Shown here: positions 23,575-31,181 of the stretch, in pieces
Layout: every line of letters starts with the position of its first letter
Position numbering within the stretch: the stretch's first letter is position 1
Assembly: GCA_937928385.1 (NCBI GenBank)
Contig: CALEZD010000098.1
Coordinates: 16,140 to 80,139, forward strand
DNA: 64,000 nucleotides
From: an uncultured Bacteroidota bacterium
Lineage (GTDB): Bacteria > Bacteroidota > Bacteroidia > Chitinophagales > Chitinophagaceae
Reading direction: 5' to 3'
Notes under the pieces: generated by a model
What the model was told of the DNA's origin: nothing
Seen by the model: the letters and a program-made list of their open reading frames with translations, nothing else
Databases searched by the model: none
Position numbers and translations under genes: made by a program

Positions 23575-26205
23575 ATGGAACTCAGCAAGAATTTTCAGCA
23601 TAGGGAAGCAGAACAACATTGGTACGGACATTGGAACAAGTCGGGGTATTTTACATCGAAGCCCGATGAACGTCCGCCATATACCATAGTCATTCCGCCA
23701 CCCAACGTAACCGGTGTACTGCACATGGGCCATGCACTGAACGATACAGTGCAGGACATACTGCTGCGCCGTGCCCGCATGCTGGGATATAATACCTGCT
23801 GGGTGCCCGGTACCGACCATGCATCAATAGCTACCGAAGCAAAAGTGGTAGGCATGTTGCGCGAGCAGGGTATAGATAAAAACAAGCTATCGAGGGATGA
23901 GTTTCTGAAACATGCCTGGGAGTGGAAAGAGAAGTACGGTGGCATCATATTGCAGCAGCTTAAAAAATTAGGTTGCGCTCTTGACTGGGACAGGACAGCC
24001 TTTACCATGGATGATAATTATTACGCAGCGGTAATGCGTGTATTCGTAGAGTTGTACAACAAGGGATACATCTACCGCGGTGTAAAGATGATTAACTGGG
24101 ACCCTAAGGCTAAAACAGCGCTTAGTGATGAAGAAGTAATACACAGGCAAACCAATTCTAAATTGACTTATGTACGTTACCGCATAGTGGGTGACGAAGA
24201 AGAATACATCACCATAGCTACTGTAAGGCCAGAAACCATATTGGGCGATACTGCGGTGTGCGTTCATCCTGATGACCCAAGGTATGCACACCTGAAAGGG
24301 AAGAAGTGTATCATACCATTGGTGAACAGGGAGGTGCCCATTATATTTGATGATTATATTGATATAGAGTTTGGTACAGGTGCATTGAAGGTAACGCCCG
24401 CGCATGACATCAATGACTATAACCTGGGACTGAAATATAACCTGCCTGTTATAGACACGCTGAACGAAGACGGTACGATGAGTGAGGCAGCGGGGTTATA
24501 CATCGGGCAAGACAGGTTTGCCGTGCGCAAGCAGATAGTAAAAGATCTGGCAGCAGCAGGACATATTGTAAAAGAAGAAGACTATAGTAACCAGGTAGGA
24601 TTTTCTGAACGTACAGACGCGGTGATAGAACCCCGCCTGTCGATGCAATGGTGGTGCAATATGGAAAAGATGGCCGGCCCTGCATTGGAAAATGTGATGA
24701 ACGGGAATATCGAATTTCATCCTGCCAAGTTCAAAAACCTGTACCGGCACTGGATGGAGAACATCAAAGACTGGTGTATCAGCCGCCAGCTATGGTGGGG
24801 CCAGCGCATACCCGCATGGTATGATAGTGAGAACACCATCTATGTAGCCGAAACAACTGAAAAAGCTCATGAGCAATACAAACAACAGAAACCTGAATTA
24901 GCTACACAACAACCTGAACTGAGACAGGATGAGGATGTACTCGATACATGGTTCAGCAGTTGGTTGTGGCCTATGCAGGTATTCGGCTGGAATGAAAACC
25001 CTGAGAATGCTGAGTTGAAGTATTATTATCCAACCAATACCTTGGTAACAGCTCCTGAAATCATATTCTTCTGGGTAGCCAGGATGATCATGGCGGGTTA
25101 CGAGTTTATGGGTGAAAAGCCATTCAACGAAGTGTACTTTACAGGTATAGTACGCGATAAGCAAGGCCGTAAGATGAGTAAGCAACTGGGCAACTCTCCC
25201 GACCTGCTGGCGCTGATAGACGAGCACGGTGCTGATGCAGTGCGTTTCAGTGTGATGATATCGTCGCCTGCCGGTAACGACCTGTTGTATGATGAAGGCA
25301 CACTCGAACAGGGCCGCAATTTCAGCAACAAGATGTGGAACGCTATGAAGCTGATAAAAGGCTGGGAAAGCAGGGTGGTGGATAATGTAGAAGAAGGCAA
25401 CGAACAATTTGCCATCAACTGGATGGAGCAACGCATGGCGGAAGCCTCGCAGCAAATAGCAGAGCAGATAAAAGACTTCAGGCTGAGTGAGGGATTAAAG
25501 ACTATCTACTCGTTGATTTGGAATGATTTCTGTTCATGGTACCTGGAGTGGGTGAAACCCGGTATGGACCAGCCCATGTCGCACCATGTATATCAGCGTA
25601 CGGTAGATATATATGAGCAGCTGTTGCAACTGCTGCACCCGTATATGCCATTCGTTACAGAAGAGATATACCATAAACTGCGCGAACGCAAACCGGGACA
25701 CGACCTGATGGTACAACAATTGCCTGTATTTGAAAGCATCAATACTGATATTTTGAAACAAGGCAGCCTGCTGCAGGAAGTAATCACATCGGTAAGGGAT
25801 AACCGTGTCAAAAACGGGCTGAAACCCAAAGACACCATCAGGCTGTGGATTAATACACAACACCATTCTTTTTACGAAGCGGTACAGGATATACTGCGCA
25901 GGCAAGTAAATGCAGAACACATCGGTTTTACCGACACCGCAAAAGAAGATAGCATATCAGTAGTGGTACAGACAGACAAACTGTATATAGAAGCCGACAA
26001 AGAAATAGATACAGCAGCGCAGAAAGAGGAAATGCAAAAAGAGCTGGATTACCTGAAGGGTTTCCTGGAGAGTGTAAACAAAAAACTAAGTAACGAACGT
26101 TTTGTACAGAACGCAAAAGCGGATATAGTAGATAACGAACGTAGAAAGAAAGAAGACGCAGAAGCTAAGATAAAAACCCTTGAAGAAAGCCTGAGTTTAT
26201 TGTAA
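23575..26205 (+). CDS. valS: Valyl-tRNA synthetase
   Basis: An 876-residue class Ia aminoacyl-tRNA synthetase charging tRNA-Val. Class I motifs are HMGH in TGVLHMGHALNDTVQD (near residue 46) and KMSKQLGNSPDLL as the KMSKS loop. The editing domain segment ATVRPETILGDTAV is present, as are the valine-specific anticodon-binding region and a C-terminal coiled coil (about 800-876, with E.QKELDYLKGFLESVNKKL). It starts a tight group with the secreted protein (4 bp) and miaE (overlap). Confidence 0.97.
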   Translation: MELSKNFQHREAEQHWYGHWNKSGYFTSKPDERPPYTIVIPPPNVTGVLHMGHALNDTVQDILLRRARMLGYNTCWVPGTDHASIATEAKVVGMLREQGIDKNKLSRDEFLKHAWEWKEKYGGIILQQLKKLGCALDWDRTAFTMDDNYYAAVMRVFVELYNKGYIYRGVKMINWDPKAKTALSDEEVIHRQTNSKLTYVRYRIVGDEEEYITIATVRPETILGDTAVCVHPDDPRYAHLKGKKCIIPLVNREVPIIFDDYIDIEFGTGALKVTPAHDINDYNLGLKYNLPVIDTLNEDGTMSEAAGLYIGQDRFAVRKQIVKDLAAAGHIVKEEDYSNQVGFSERTDAVIEPRLSMQWWCNMEKMAGPALENVMNGNIEFHPAKFKNLYRHWMENIKDWCISRQLWWGQRIPAWYDSENTIYVAETTEKAHEQYKQQKPELATQQPELRQDEDVLDTWFSSWLWPMQVFGWNENPENAELKYYYPTNTLVTAPEIIFFWVARMIMAGYEFMGEKPFNEVYFTGIVRDKQGRKMSKQLGNSPDLLALIDEHGADAVRFSVMISSPAGNDLLYDEGTLEQGRNFSNKMWNAMKLIKGWESRVVDNVEEGNEQFAINWMEQRMAEASQQIAEQIKDFRLSEGLKTIYSLIWNDFCSWYLEWVKPGMDQPMSHHVYQRTVDIYEQLLQLLHPYMPFVTEEIYHKLRERKPGHDLMVQQLPVFESINTDILKQGSLLQEVITSVRDNRVKNGLKPKDTIRLWINTQHHSFYEAVQDILRRQVNAEHIGFTDTAKEDSISVVVQTDKLYIEADKEIDTAAQKEEMQKELDYLKGFLESVNKKLSNERFVQNAKADIVDNERRKKEDAEAKIKTLEESLSLL

Positions 26206-26209
26206 ATTT

Positions 26210-26695
26210 ATGCAGATGAAACGGAAGGTACATATATTCATGTTGTTGATAGGGTCATTGGTGACCCTGAATGTGGCTGCTGGTGAAGATGATAAAGAGA
26301 AGCAGAAAAAAACAAAAATTGTGCCGATACCTGTTTACTTCGGCAACAGTGATATCGACAGCGGACTGGTACCCAAACAGGTTTTTGATTCGTTGCTGAA
26401 ACAGGGTCTTACTTCCCGCGACTCGAATGGCAGGGTGTTCAACGTCAATAGCTTTATGTTTACGTACTGCGAGCGCAACCTGTACGAAGATTCAGTTGGC
26501 AACCCGATAATTGTGACAGACTACCTTTCAGAATTCAGCATGAAAGGCAAACTGGAGGAATATCAACTGGAAGCATTATTATACAAGTCGAAAAGAGGCG
26601 ATACGCTCATTATTGAAAAAATAACCCTTACCTCTGCAGACAGTGCTAAAGCCACCGGCTTTGGCAAAGCCATGAAACTGGTAATAGGCAAATGA
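26210..26695 (+). CDS. Small exported protein resembling the C-terminal domain of GldM
   Basis: A 161-residue protein with a signal peptide (MQMKRKVHIFMLLIGSLVTLNVAAG). The mature part has a strand-rich region: PIPVYFGNSDIDSGLVPKQ, then V..F.FTY.ERN and YEDSVGNPI, then KRGDTLIIEKITL. This resembles the last domain of GldM, the inner-membrane motor-shaft protein of gliding and type IX secretion (which reads RPGDKIYFENI near its end). The similarity is from pattern reading only and the remainder of GldM is missing. It is 4 bp after valS and overlaps miaE by 4 bp. Confidence 0.5.
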   Translation: MQMKRKVHIFMLLIGSLVTLNVAAGEDDKEKQKKTKIVPIPVYFGNSDIDSGLVPKQVFDSLLKQGLTSRDSNGRVFNVNSFMFTYCERNLYEDSVGNPIIVTDYLSEFSMKGKLEEYQLEALLYKSKRGDTLIIEKITLTSADSAKATGFGKAMKLVIGK

Positions 26696-27294
26696 GTACT
26701 GCAGATAACAGCATCCTGGGGCTGAAACTCCCAACCGACCCCAGGTGGGTAAACCTGGCATCACTATCGCTGGAATACATACTGACAGATCATGCTTTTT
26801 GCGAACAGAAGGCTGCCGCCCAGTGTATCAGTTTGATACAACTGTACCCCGACAAGCAGGAACTGATTGACGCATTATCGCCCATCGTTACAGAAGAGTG
26901 GGGGCATTTCCGCATGGTATGGGCAGAGATGAAGAAACGGGGTTTTAAGTTGGGCCGGCAGCGAAAAGATGAATATGTAAACCTGCTGTTGCAGTACCAG
27001 CCCAAAGGTGGCCCCAAAGAGGAAATGCTGCTGCATAAGCTACTGATATGCGCATTGATAGAAGCCAGGAGTTGTGAGCGTTTCAGGCTATTGAGCGAGG
27101 GGCTGGAAGAAGAATCGTTGCGTAAATTCTATTATAAATTCATGGTATCGGAGGCCGGGCATTACCGGTTGTTTATTGACCTGGCAGAACAATATTACCC
27201 AACTGAGCAAGTACGCGCCTGCTGGAAAGACTGGCTGAAGAATGAGGAGCAGGTACTGAAGGAATTGACACCGCGGGGTGACAGGATGCATTAA
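26692..27294 (+). CDS. miaE: tRNA-(ms[2]io[6]A)-hydroxylase MiaE
   Basis: A 200-residue ferritin-like di-iron enzyme that hydroxylates the isopentenyl group of ms2i6A37 in tRNA. Iron ligands fit the family: EEWGHFRMV with E and H, EARSCERF, and SEAGHYRLF; an additional Glu/Asp lies in the N-terminal helix (LTDHAFCEQKAAAQ). No other domain is present. It overlaps the preceding gene by 4 bp and is followed by a strong terminator, closing the valS operon. Both it and valS act on tRNA. Confidence 0.88.
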   Translation: MSTADNSILGLKLPTDPRWVNLASLSLEYILTDHAFCEQKAAAQCISLIQLYPDKQELIDALSPIVTEEWGHFRMVWAEMKKRGFKLGRQRKDEYVNLLLQYQPKGGPKEEMLLHKLLICALIEARSCERFRLLSEGLEEESLRKFYYKFMVSEAGHYRLFIDLAEQYYPTEQVRACWKDWLKNEEQVLKELTPRGDRMH

Positions 27295-27323
27295 AAAAGT
27301 GCCGGTATTGCCGGCACTTTTTT
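27293..27323. terminator. Bidirectional-type terminator after miaE
   Basis: Stem AAAAAAGTGCCGG / CCGGCACTTTTTT with loop TATTG. It overlaps the miaE stop codon. Confidence 0.9.
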
Positions 27324-27373
27324 GTTAGAATAATATTCAGTGTACGTTGTATTTTAGCATAAATCTGAAAACT

Positions 27374-27664
27374 ATGTCAGAAGTTCTCACAGAAGGTAAT
27401 GATAAAAAGGCTCGTTTCTATATCGAAGAAAACGGGGAGCGCATTGCGGTAATGGAATACGTATATGCCGGCGAGGATAAGTTCATTATTGAGCATACAG
27501 AGGTGAGCGAAAAACATGAAGGAAAAGGACTGGGTAAATTGCTGGTAGAGGCTGCCGTGAATTTTGCCAGGGAACACCGGATGAAAATTATACCCCTGTG
27601 CCCCTATGCAAATGCTGTGTTTAAACGGAAGGTGGAGTACGCGGATGTATTATTTAAGCAATAA
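27374..27664 (+). CDS. GNAT-like N-acetyltransferase domain protein (YidJ/CG-type)
   Basis: A 96-residue minimal acetyltransferase-like domain. The EHTEVSEKHEGKGLGKLLVEAAVNFAREH segment (shown here only as a landmark around residues 40-68) holds the R/Q-x-x-G-x-G/A acetyl-CoA loop as HEGKGLGK, and CPYANAVF follows. Such short GNATs are widespread and of unknown acceptor. The ATG at 27374 is preferred to a TTG 27 bp upstream. It is a single-gene unit convergent with cspA. Confidence 0.8.
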   Translation: MSEVLTEGNDKKARFYIEENGERIAVMEYVYAGEDKFIIEHTEVSEKHEGKGLGKLLVEAAVNFAREHRMKIIPLCPYANAVFKRKVEYADVLFKQ

Positions 27665-27667
27665 AAA

Positions 27668-27692
27668 AAGCACATCCCGTAAGGATGTGCTT
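27668..27692 (-). terminator. Terminator of the cold-shock gene
   Basis: Stem AAGCACATCC / GGATGTGCTT with loop CGTAA. On the minus strand it is followed by a run of seven T. Confidence 0.85.
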
Positions 27693-27714
27693 GCAATGAA
27701 TTGGTATTGAATTA

Positions 27715-27909
27715 TTAGTTGATAACTTTTACGTTAACTGCGTTTAATCCTTTTTTACCGTCTTCTACATCGTATTGTACTTTGTCGTTCTCGTAGATAT
27801 CGCTCTTTAAGCCCGATACGTGTACAAAGATGTCTTTTCCGCCGTCGGCGGGTTTAATGAAACCAAAACCTTTTGATTTATTAAAGAATTTTACTGTTCC
27901 TTCTTGCAT
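27715..27909 (-). CDS. Cold-shock protein (CspA family)
   Basis: A 64-residue single cold-shock domain, an RNA/ssDNA-binding chaperone. RNP1 (KGFGFIKP) and RNP2 (DIFVHVS) are intact. The start is the ATG at 27909. A TACCTTTG box on the minus strand at 27936-27929 puts the transcription start about 15 nt before the ATG, so the leader is short and lacks the long cold-shock untranslated region of the enteric cspA. The terminator at 27668-27692 closes the unit. Confidence 0.95.
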   Translation of the reverse strand: MQEGTVKFFNKSKGFGFIKPADGGKDIFVHVSGLKSDIYENDKVQYDVEDGKKGLNAVNVKVIN

Positions 27910-27928
27910 TATTTATTAAATTAAGTAT

Positions 27929-27936
27929 CAAAGGTA
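27929..27936 (-). promoter_or_regulatory. -7 box TACCTTTG of the cold-shock gene
   Basis: On the minus strand, 20-27 bp before the ATG at 27909; the plus strand reads CAAAGGTA. Confidence 0.6.
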
Positions 27937-28073
27937 GACATATATATCCAAAGTGCCTAATAAATTATTTGTTAACTTCTAATAAATCATACAGCCTTAT
28001 ACCGCCGGATATGCATCTACAACTGGTAAACAAAGATTAATACTTCGTTTTTTTCTACTTGGCTATGATTTCG

Positions 28074-28081
28074 TACATTTG
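28074..28081 (+). promoter_or_regulatory. -7 box TACATTTG of the citrate synthase gene
   Basis: Consensus TAnnTTTG about 57 bp before the ATG at 28139. The intervening sequence is very AT-rich. No well-spaced TTG is seen upstream. Confidence 0.5.
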
Positions 28082-28138
28082 TTTTTCTCAAATAATAATT
28101 TATACATTTTTCATATATATTAGTTCTAAGATAATCTT

Positions 28139-29455
28139 ATGGGGTACATCAAAGACCGTTTTAAAGAGAAAGCTGACATTACAGCAGCGGAGATAAAGGA
28201 TATACTGGCAAAACATGGTAATGTGAAGTTAGGAGAAGTAACAGTTGCCCAGGCTTACCAGGGTATGCGTGGTGTTCCGGGCCTGATTACTGAAACATCG
28301 TTACTGGATTCTGAAGAAGGTATACGTTTTCGCGGGTATTCTATTCCTGAGTTGAGAGAGCAGTTACCGCGTGCAGAAGGTGGTATTGAGCCATTGCCTG
28401 AGGGTTTGTTTCACTTGATGCTGGTTGGAGAGATGCCTTCTAAAGAAGATGTAGACCATTTGTCCGCTGTATTTGCGCGCCGATCTCACGTACCCAATCA
28501 TGTCTTTTCAACTATTGACGCGTTGCCTGTCAATACACATCCTATGACACAATTCTGTGTGGCTGTGCTGGCTTTGCAGACCGAATCAAAATTCACTAAA
28601 GCATACAGGGAAGGTATCAGTAAGAAAGAATATTGGGATTATACCTACGAAGATTCCATGACGCTGATTGCCCGCCTGCCTCGTATAGCAGCTTATATAT
28701 ACCGCCGCAAATACAAAGGTGGTGACCATATACAACCGGATGGTATGCTGGACTGGGCAGCTAACTTTGCGCACATGCTTGGCTTTGAAGACAAGCGTTT
28801 CTGGGCGCTTATGCGACTGTACATGACCATACATGCCGACCACGAAGGCGGTAACGTCTCTGCTCATGCCACACACCTGGTAGGCAGTGCATTGAGCGAC
28901 CCTTATTTGTCTTTCTGCGCAGGGATGACCGGCCTGGCAGGCCCTTTGCATGGCCTGGCCAACCAGGAGGTGATACTATGGATAGAAGAAATGTGCGAGG
29001 CTTTGGGTACAGAACAACCCACTAAAGACCAGATAGCTGATTATATCAAAAAAACATTGAGCGAAGGGAAAGTAGTGCCGGGATACGGACATGCAGTGTT
29101 GCGCAAAACCGACCCGCGCTTTACCGCACAAATGGAGTTTGCAAAAACACATTGCCCCGATTCGCCCATGGTACAAACTGTGTGGAATGTGTACGAAGTA
29201 GCGCCGGCCATACTGGAAGCTACCGGTAAAATCAAAAATCCATGGCCGAACGTAGATGCACATTCAGGAGCATTGCTGAAGCATTTCGGATTGGTAGAGG
29301 AGGAGTTCTATACAGTGTTGTTTGGTGTATCGCGCGCGTTGGGCGTACTGGCCAGCCTCTGTTGGGACAGGGCATTGGGCTTCCCCATAGAGCGTCCTAA
29401 ATCTCTGACTACAGAAGCTATAAAAAACAAACTGGCACAAACACCAGTAGCCTGA
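28139..29455 (+). CDS. gltA: Citrate synthase, mitochondrial-like type
   Basis: A 438-residue citrate synthase condensing oxaloacetate and acetyl-CoA. The catalytic triad is visible: His in IHADHEGGNVSAH, His in PGYGHAVLR and Asp in NVDAHSGALL. The N-terminal half (ETSLLDSEEGIRFRGYSIPE, EPLPEGLFHLMLVGE, HPMTQFCVAVLALQTESKF) reads much like animal mitochondrial citrate synthase and unlike the hexameric type II enzymes of proteobacteria. A eukaryote-like form is known in some Bacteroidota. Single gene with its own promoter and terminator. Confidence 0.95.
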   Translation: MGYIKDRFKEKADITAAEIKDILAKHGNVKLGEVTVAQAYQGMRGVPGLITETSLLDSEEGIRFRGYSIPELREQLPRAEGGIEPLPEGLFHLMLVGEMPSKEDVDHLSAVFARRSHVPNHVFSTIDALPVNTHPMTQFCVAVLALQTESKFTKAYREGISKKEYWDYTYEDSMTLIARLPRIAAYIYRRKYKGGDHIQPDGMLDWAANFAHMLGFEDKRFWALMRLYMTIHADHEGGNVSAHATHLVGSALSDPYLSFCAGMTGLAGPLHGLANQEVILWIEEMCEALGTEQPTKDQIADYIKKTLSEGKVVPGYGHAVLRKTDPRFTAQMEFAKTHCPDSPMVQTVWNVYEVAPAILEATGKIKNPWPNVDAHSGALLKHFGLVEEEFYTVLFGVSRALGVLASLCWDRALGFPIERPKSLTTEAIKNKLAQTPVA

Positions 29456-29479
29456 TAAAGAACAAAAATTTAAAAATCA

Positions 29480-29510
29480 CAGAGACGCTTTCACCCAAGG
29501 CGTCTCTGCT
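29480..29510 (+). terminator. Terminator of gltA
   Basis: Stem CAGAGACGC / GCGTCTCTG with an 11-nt loop, followed by CTTTATT. Confidence 0.7.
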
Positions 29511-29541
29511 TTATTAAAACATATTGACAAAACTTAACAGA

Positions 29542-30516
29542 ATGAATAAAGGTCCGGTTTCCCAGTTTATACAACATCATTACCGCCACTTTAATGCTGC
29601 GGCATTGGTAGATGCAGCCAAAGGCTATGAAACACACCTGCTGGAGAATGGTAAAATGCTGATATCGCTGGCCGGTGCTATGAGTACTGCCGAGCTTGGT
29701 ATTTCGCTGGCGGAAATGATAAGGCAGGATAAAGTGCACATTATCTCCTGTACAGGTGCCAATCTTGAAGAAGATATAATGAACCTGGTGGCGCATACAC
29801 ATTATAAGCGTGTACCCAACTACCGCGACCTGAGCCCGCAGGAAGAATGGGACTTGCTGGAGAATGGTTTTAACCGCGTAACAGATACCTGCATACCAGA
29901 GGAAGAAGCTTTCCGCCGGATACAAAAACATATATACAAGATTTGGAAAGACGCGGAAGACAAAGGGGAGCGCTATTTTCCCCATGAGTATATGTATAAA
30001 CTGTTGCTGAGCGAAGTAATGAAGCCTGATTATGAAATAGACCCCAAACACAGCTGGATGATTGCAGCGGCAGAAAAGAACCTGCCGATCATAGTACCGG
30101 GCTGGGAGGACAGCACTATGGGTAACATTTTCGCATCATACTGCATCAAAGGAGAACTGAAACCCTCTACTATGAAGAGTGGTATTGAATACATGGTATG
30201 GTTGAGTGACTGGTACCGCAACAATTCTGCCGGGAAAGGCGTTGGCTTCTTCCAGATAGGCGGGGGCATTGCAGGAGACTTCCCGATATGTGTAGTGCCG
30301 ATGATGTACCAGGACCTTGAGTGGCATGACGTGCCTTTCTGGAGCTATTTCTGCCAGATAAGTGACAGTACCACATCTTATGGTTCGTACAGCGGTGCTG
30401 TACCCAACGAGAAAATAACTTGGGGCAAACTGGATATTAATACACCAAAATACATAGTAGAAAGCGATGCTACGATAGTAGCCCCTTTGATTTTTGCCTA
30501 TTTATTGGGTTGGTAA
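29542..30516 (+). CDS. Deoxyhypusine synthase-like protein
   Basis: A 324-residue protein of the deoxyhypusine synthase fold, which binds NAD and transfers aminobutyl groups from spermidine. Recognisable landmarks are the NAD-binding LAGAMSTAELG, SCTGANLEEDIMNL, PGWEDSTMGNIF and the C-terminal GSYSGAVPNEKITWGKL, equivalent to the family's DSGA-PDEAVSWGKI region. The catalytic lysine, expected after GGG in GGGVVKHH, is replaced here: the local sequence reads QIGGGIAGDFPICV, with Gly at the Lys site. Bacteria lack eIF5A, so homologues have been linked to polyamine metabolism; a lysine-less form may work differently. Start ATG 29542 chosen over a TTG 18 bp upstream. Confidence 0.8.
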   Translation: MNKGPVSQFIQHHYRHFNAAALVDAAKGYETHLLENGKMLISLAGAMSTAELGISLAEMIRQDKVHIISCTGANLEEDIMNLVAHTHYKRVPNYRDLSPQEEWDLLENGFNRVTDTCIPEEEAFRRIQKHIYKIWKDAEDKGERYFPHEYMYKLLLSEVMKPDYEIDPKHSWMIAAAEKNLPIIVPGWEDSTMGNIFASYCIKGELKPSTMKSGIEYMVWLSDWYRNNSAGKGVGFFQIGGGIAGDFPICVVPMMYQDLEWHDVPFWSYFCQISDSTTSYGSYSGAVPNEKITWGKLDINTPKYIVESDATIVAPLIFAYLLGW

Positions 30517-30539
30517 TACTATTCCAAAATACATAAATT

Positions 30540-30564
30540 AAAAGCCGGTTAACAGCCGGCTTTT
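30540..30564 (+). terminator. Terminator of the deoxyhypusine synthase-like gene
   Basis: Stem AAAAGCCGG / CCGGCTTTT with a 7-nt loop, 24 bp after the stop codon. Confidence 0.8.
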
Positions 30565-30588
30565 GATATTATCAAACGCTTATGTTGC

Positions 30589-30596
30589 TAACTTTG
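30589..30596 (+). promoter_or_regulatory. -7 box TAACTTTG
   Basis: Consensus TAnnTTTG. The distance seen for rnpB predicts a start near 30601, one base before the ATG at 30602, so the following gene could be leaderless. Confidence 0.55.
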
Positions 30597-30601
30597 TTTC
30601 T

Positions 30602-31111
30602 ATGATGCCTGCATCGTATTACGTACAGGTACAAAGAATCATATTTATGAAATCATCCAGAGTAGCACAAATATCCAGGCATCATAACAGAATGAAAAAG
30701 CTGAAAAAGGCTAATATTCCCCCGGCTACTATTATGGACAGGGATGAAGCAGATATGGTGATTATTGATGTCGTGCTCAAAGCATTGTACCATAACTCTC
30801 ATATAGATACACTACATATTGACAATGATATTTACAAGCTGGCAAATATTGAGATACCCTTTGTAGAATCAGAACGATTGTGGGAGGTGATGCTTAATTC
30901 GGGGCTGGTAAACCCGGTGGCAGGATTTGGCAATGCAGGCAAGTTGAAACTATCACGTTCAGGGTATGAGTTAATGGCAAAATACGGAGGTTATGTTGAA
31001 TACATGCAAGCTGTAAAAAATGCCTCCGGTATATTACGACAGCAACAAACTGAACAACTACCGGATAATACAAAAGATAGCGACTGTATAGAGCTAACAG
31101 AAGATGAATGA
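30602..31111 (+). CDS. Hypothetical protein, winged-helix-like C-terminal half
   Basis: A 169-residue protein if the ATG at 30602 is used, or 154 residues from ATG 30647 (MKSSRVAQISRHH). A promoter box ends 5 bp before the first ATG. The start of the protein is Arg/Lys-rich (NRMKKLKKANIPP). The middle (ERLWEVMLNSGLVNP, GKLKLSRSGYELMAKYGGY) resembles a winged-helix segment that in many Bacteroidota proteins ends LT.KG..... GGY. A polar, Gln/Asp/Glu-rich tail follows. I do not recognise a family; DNA binding is only a guess. It lies 70 bp before the TolC gene. Confidence 0.6.
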   Translation: MMPASYYVQVQRIIFMKSSRVAQISRHHNRMKKLKKANIPPATIMDRDEADMVIIDVVLKALYHNSHIDTLHIDNDIYKLANIEIPFVESERLWEVMLNSGLVNPVAGFGNAGKLKLSRSGYELMAKYGGYVEYMQAVKNASGILRQQQTEQLPDNTKDSDCIELTEDE

Positions 31112-31169
31112 CGAATAAAATAAATACATTACAATCCAGCATTCTTAACCTTTACGAATATATTTAAAC

Positions 31170-31177
31170 TATTTTTG
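31170..31177 (+). promoter_or_regulatory. -7 box TATTTTTG, start codon at predicted +1 of the TolC gene
   Basis: Consensus TAnnTTTG ending 5 nt before the A of the ATG at 31182, the same spacing as between the rnpB box and its P1 helix. This predicts a leaderless transcript. Confidence 0.6.
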
Positions 31178-31181
31178 CGCC

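Noticed and set aside
29491..30051. 186-residue minus-strand frame opposite the deoxyhypusine synthase-like gene
   Set aside because: Fully inside that gene and rich in Cys/Tyr/His like the other antisense shadows.
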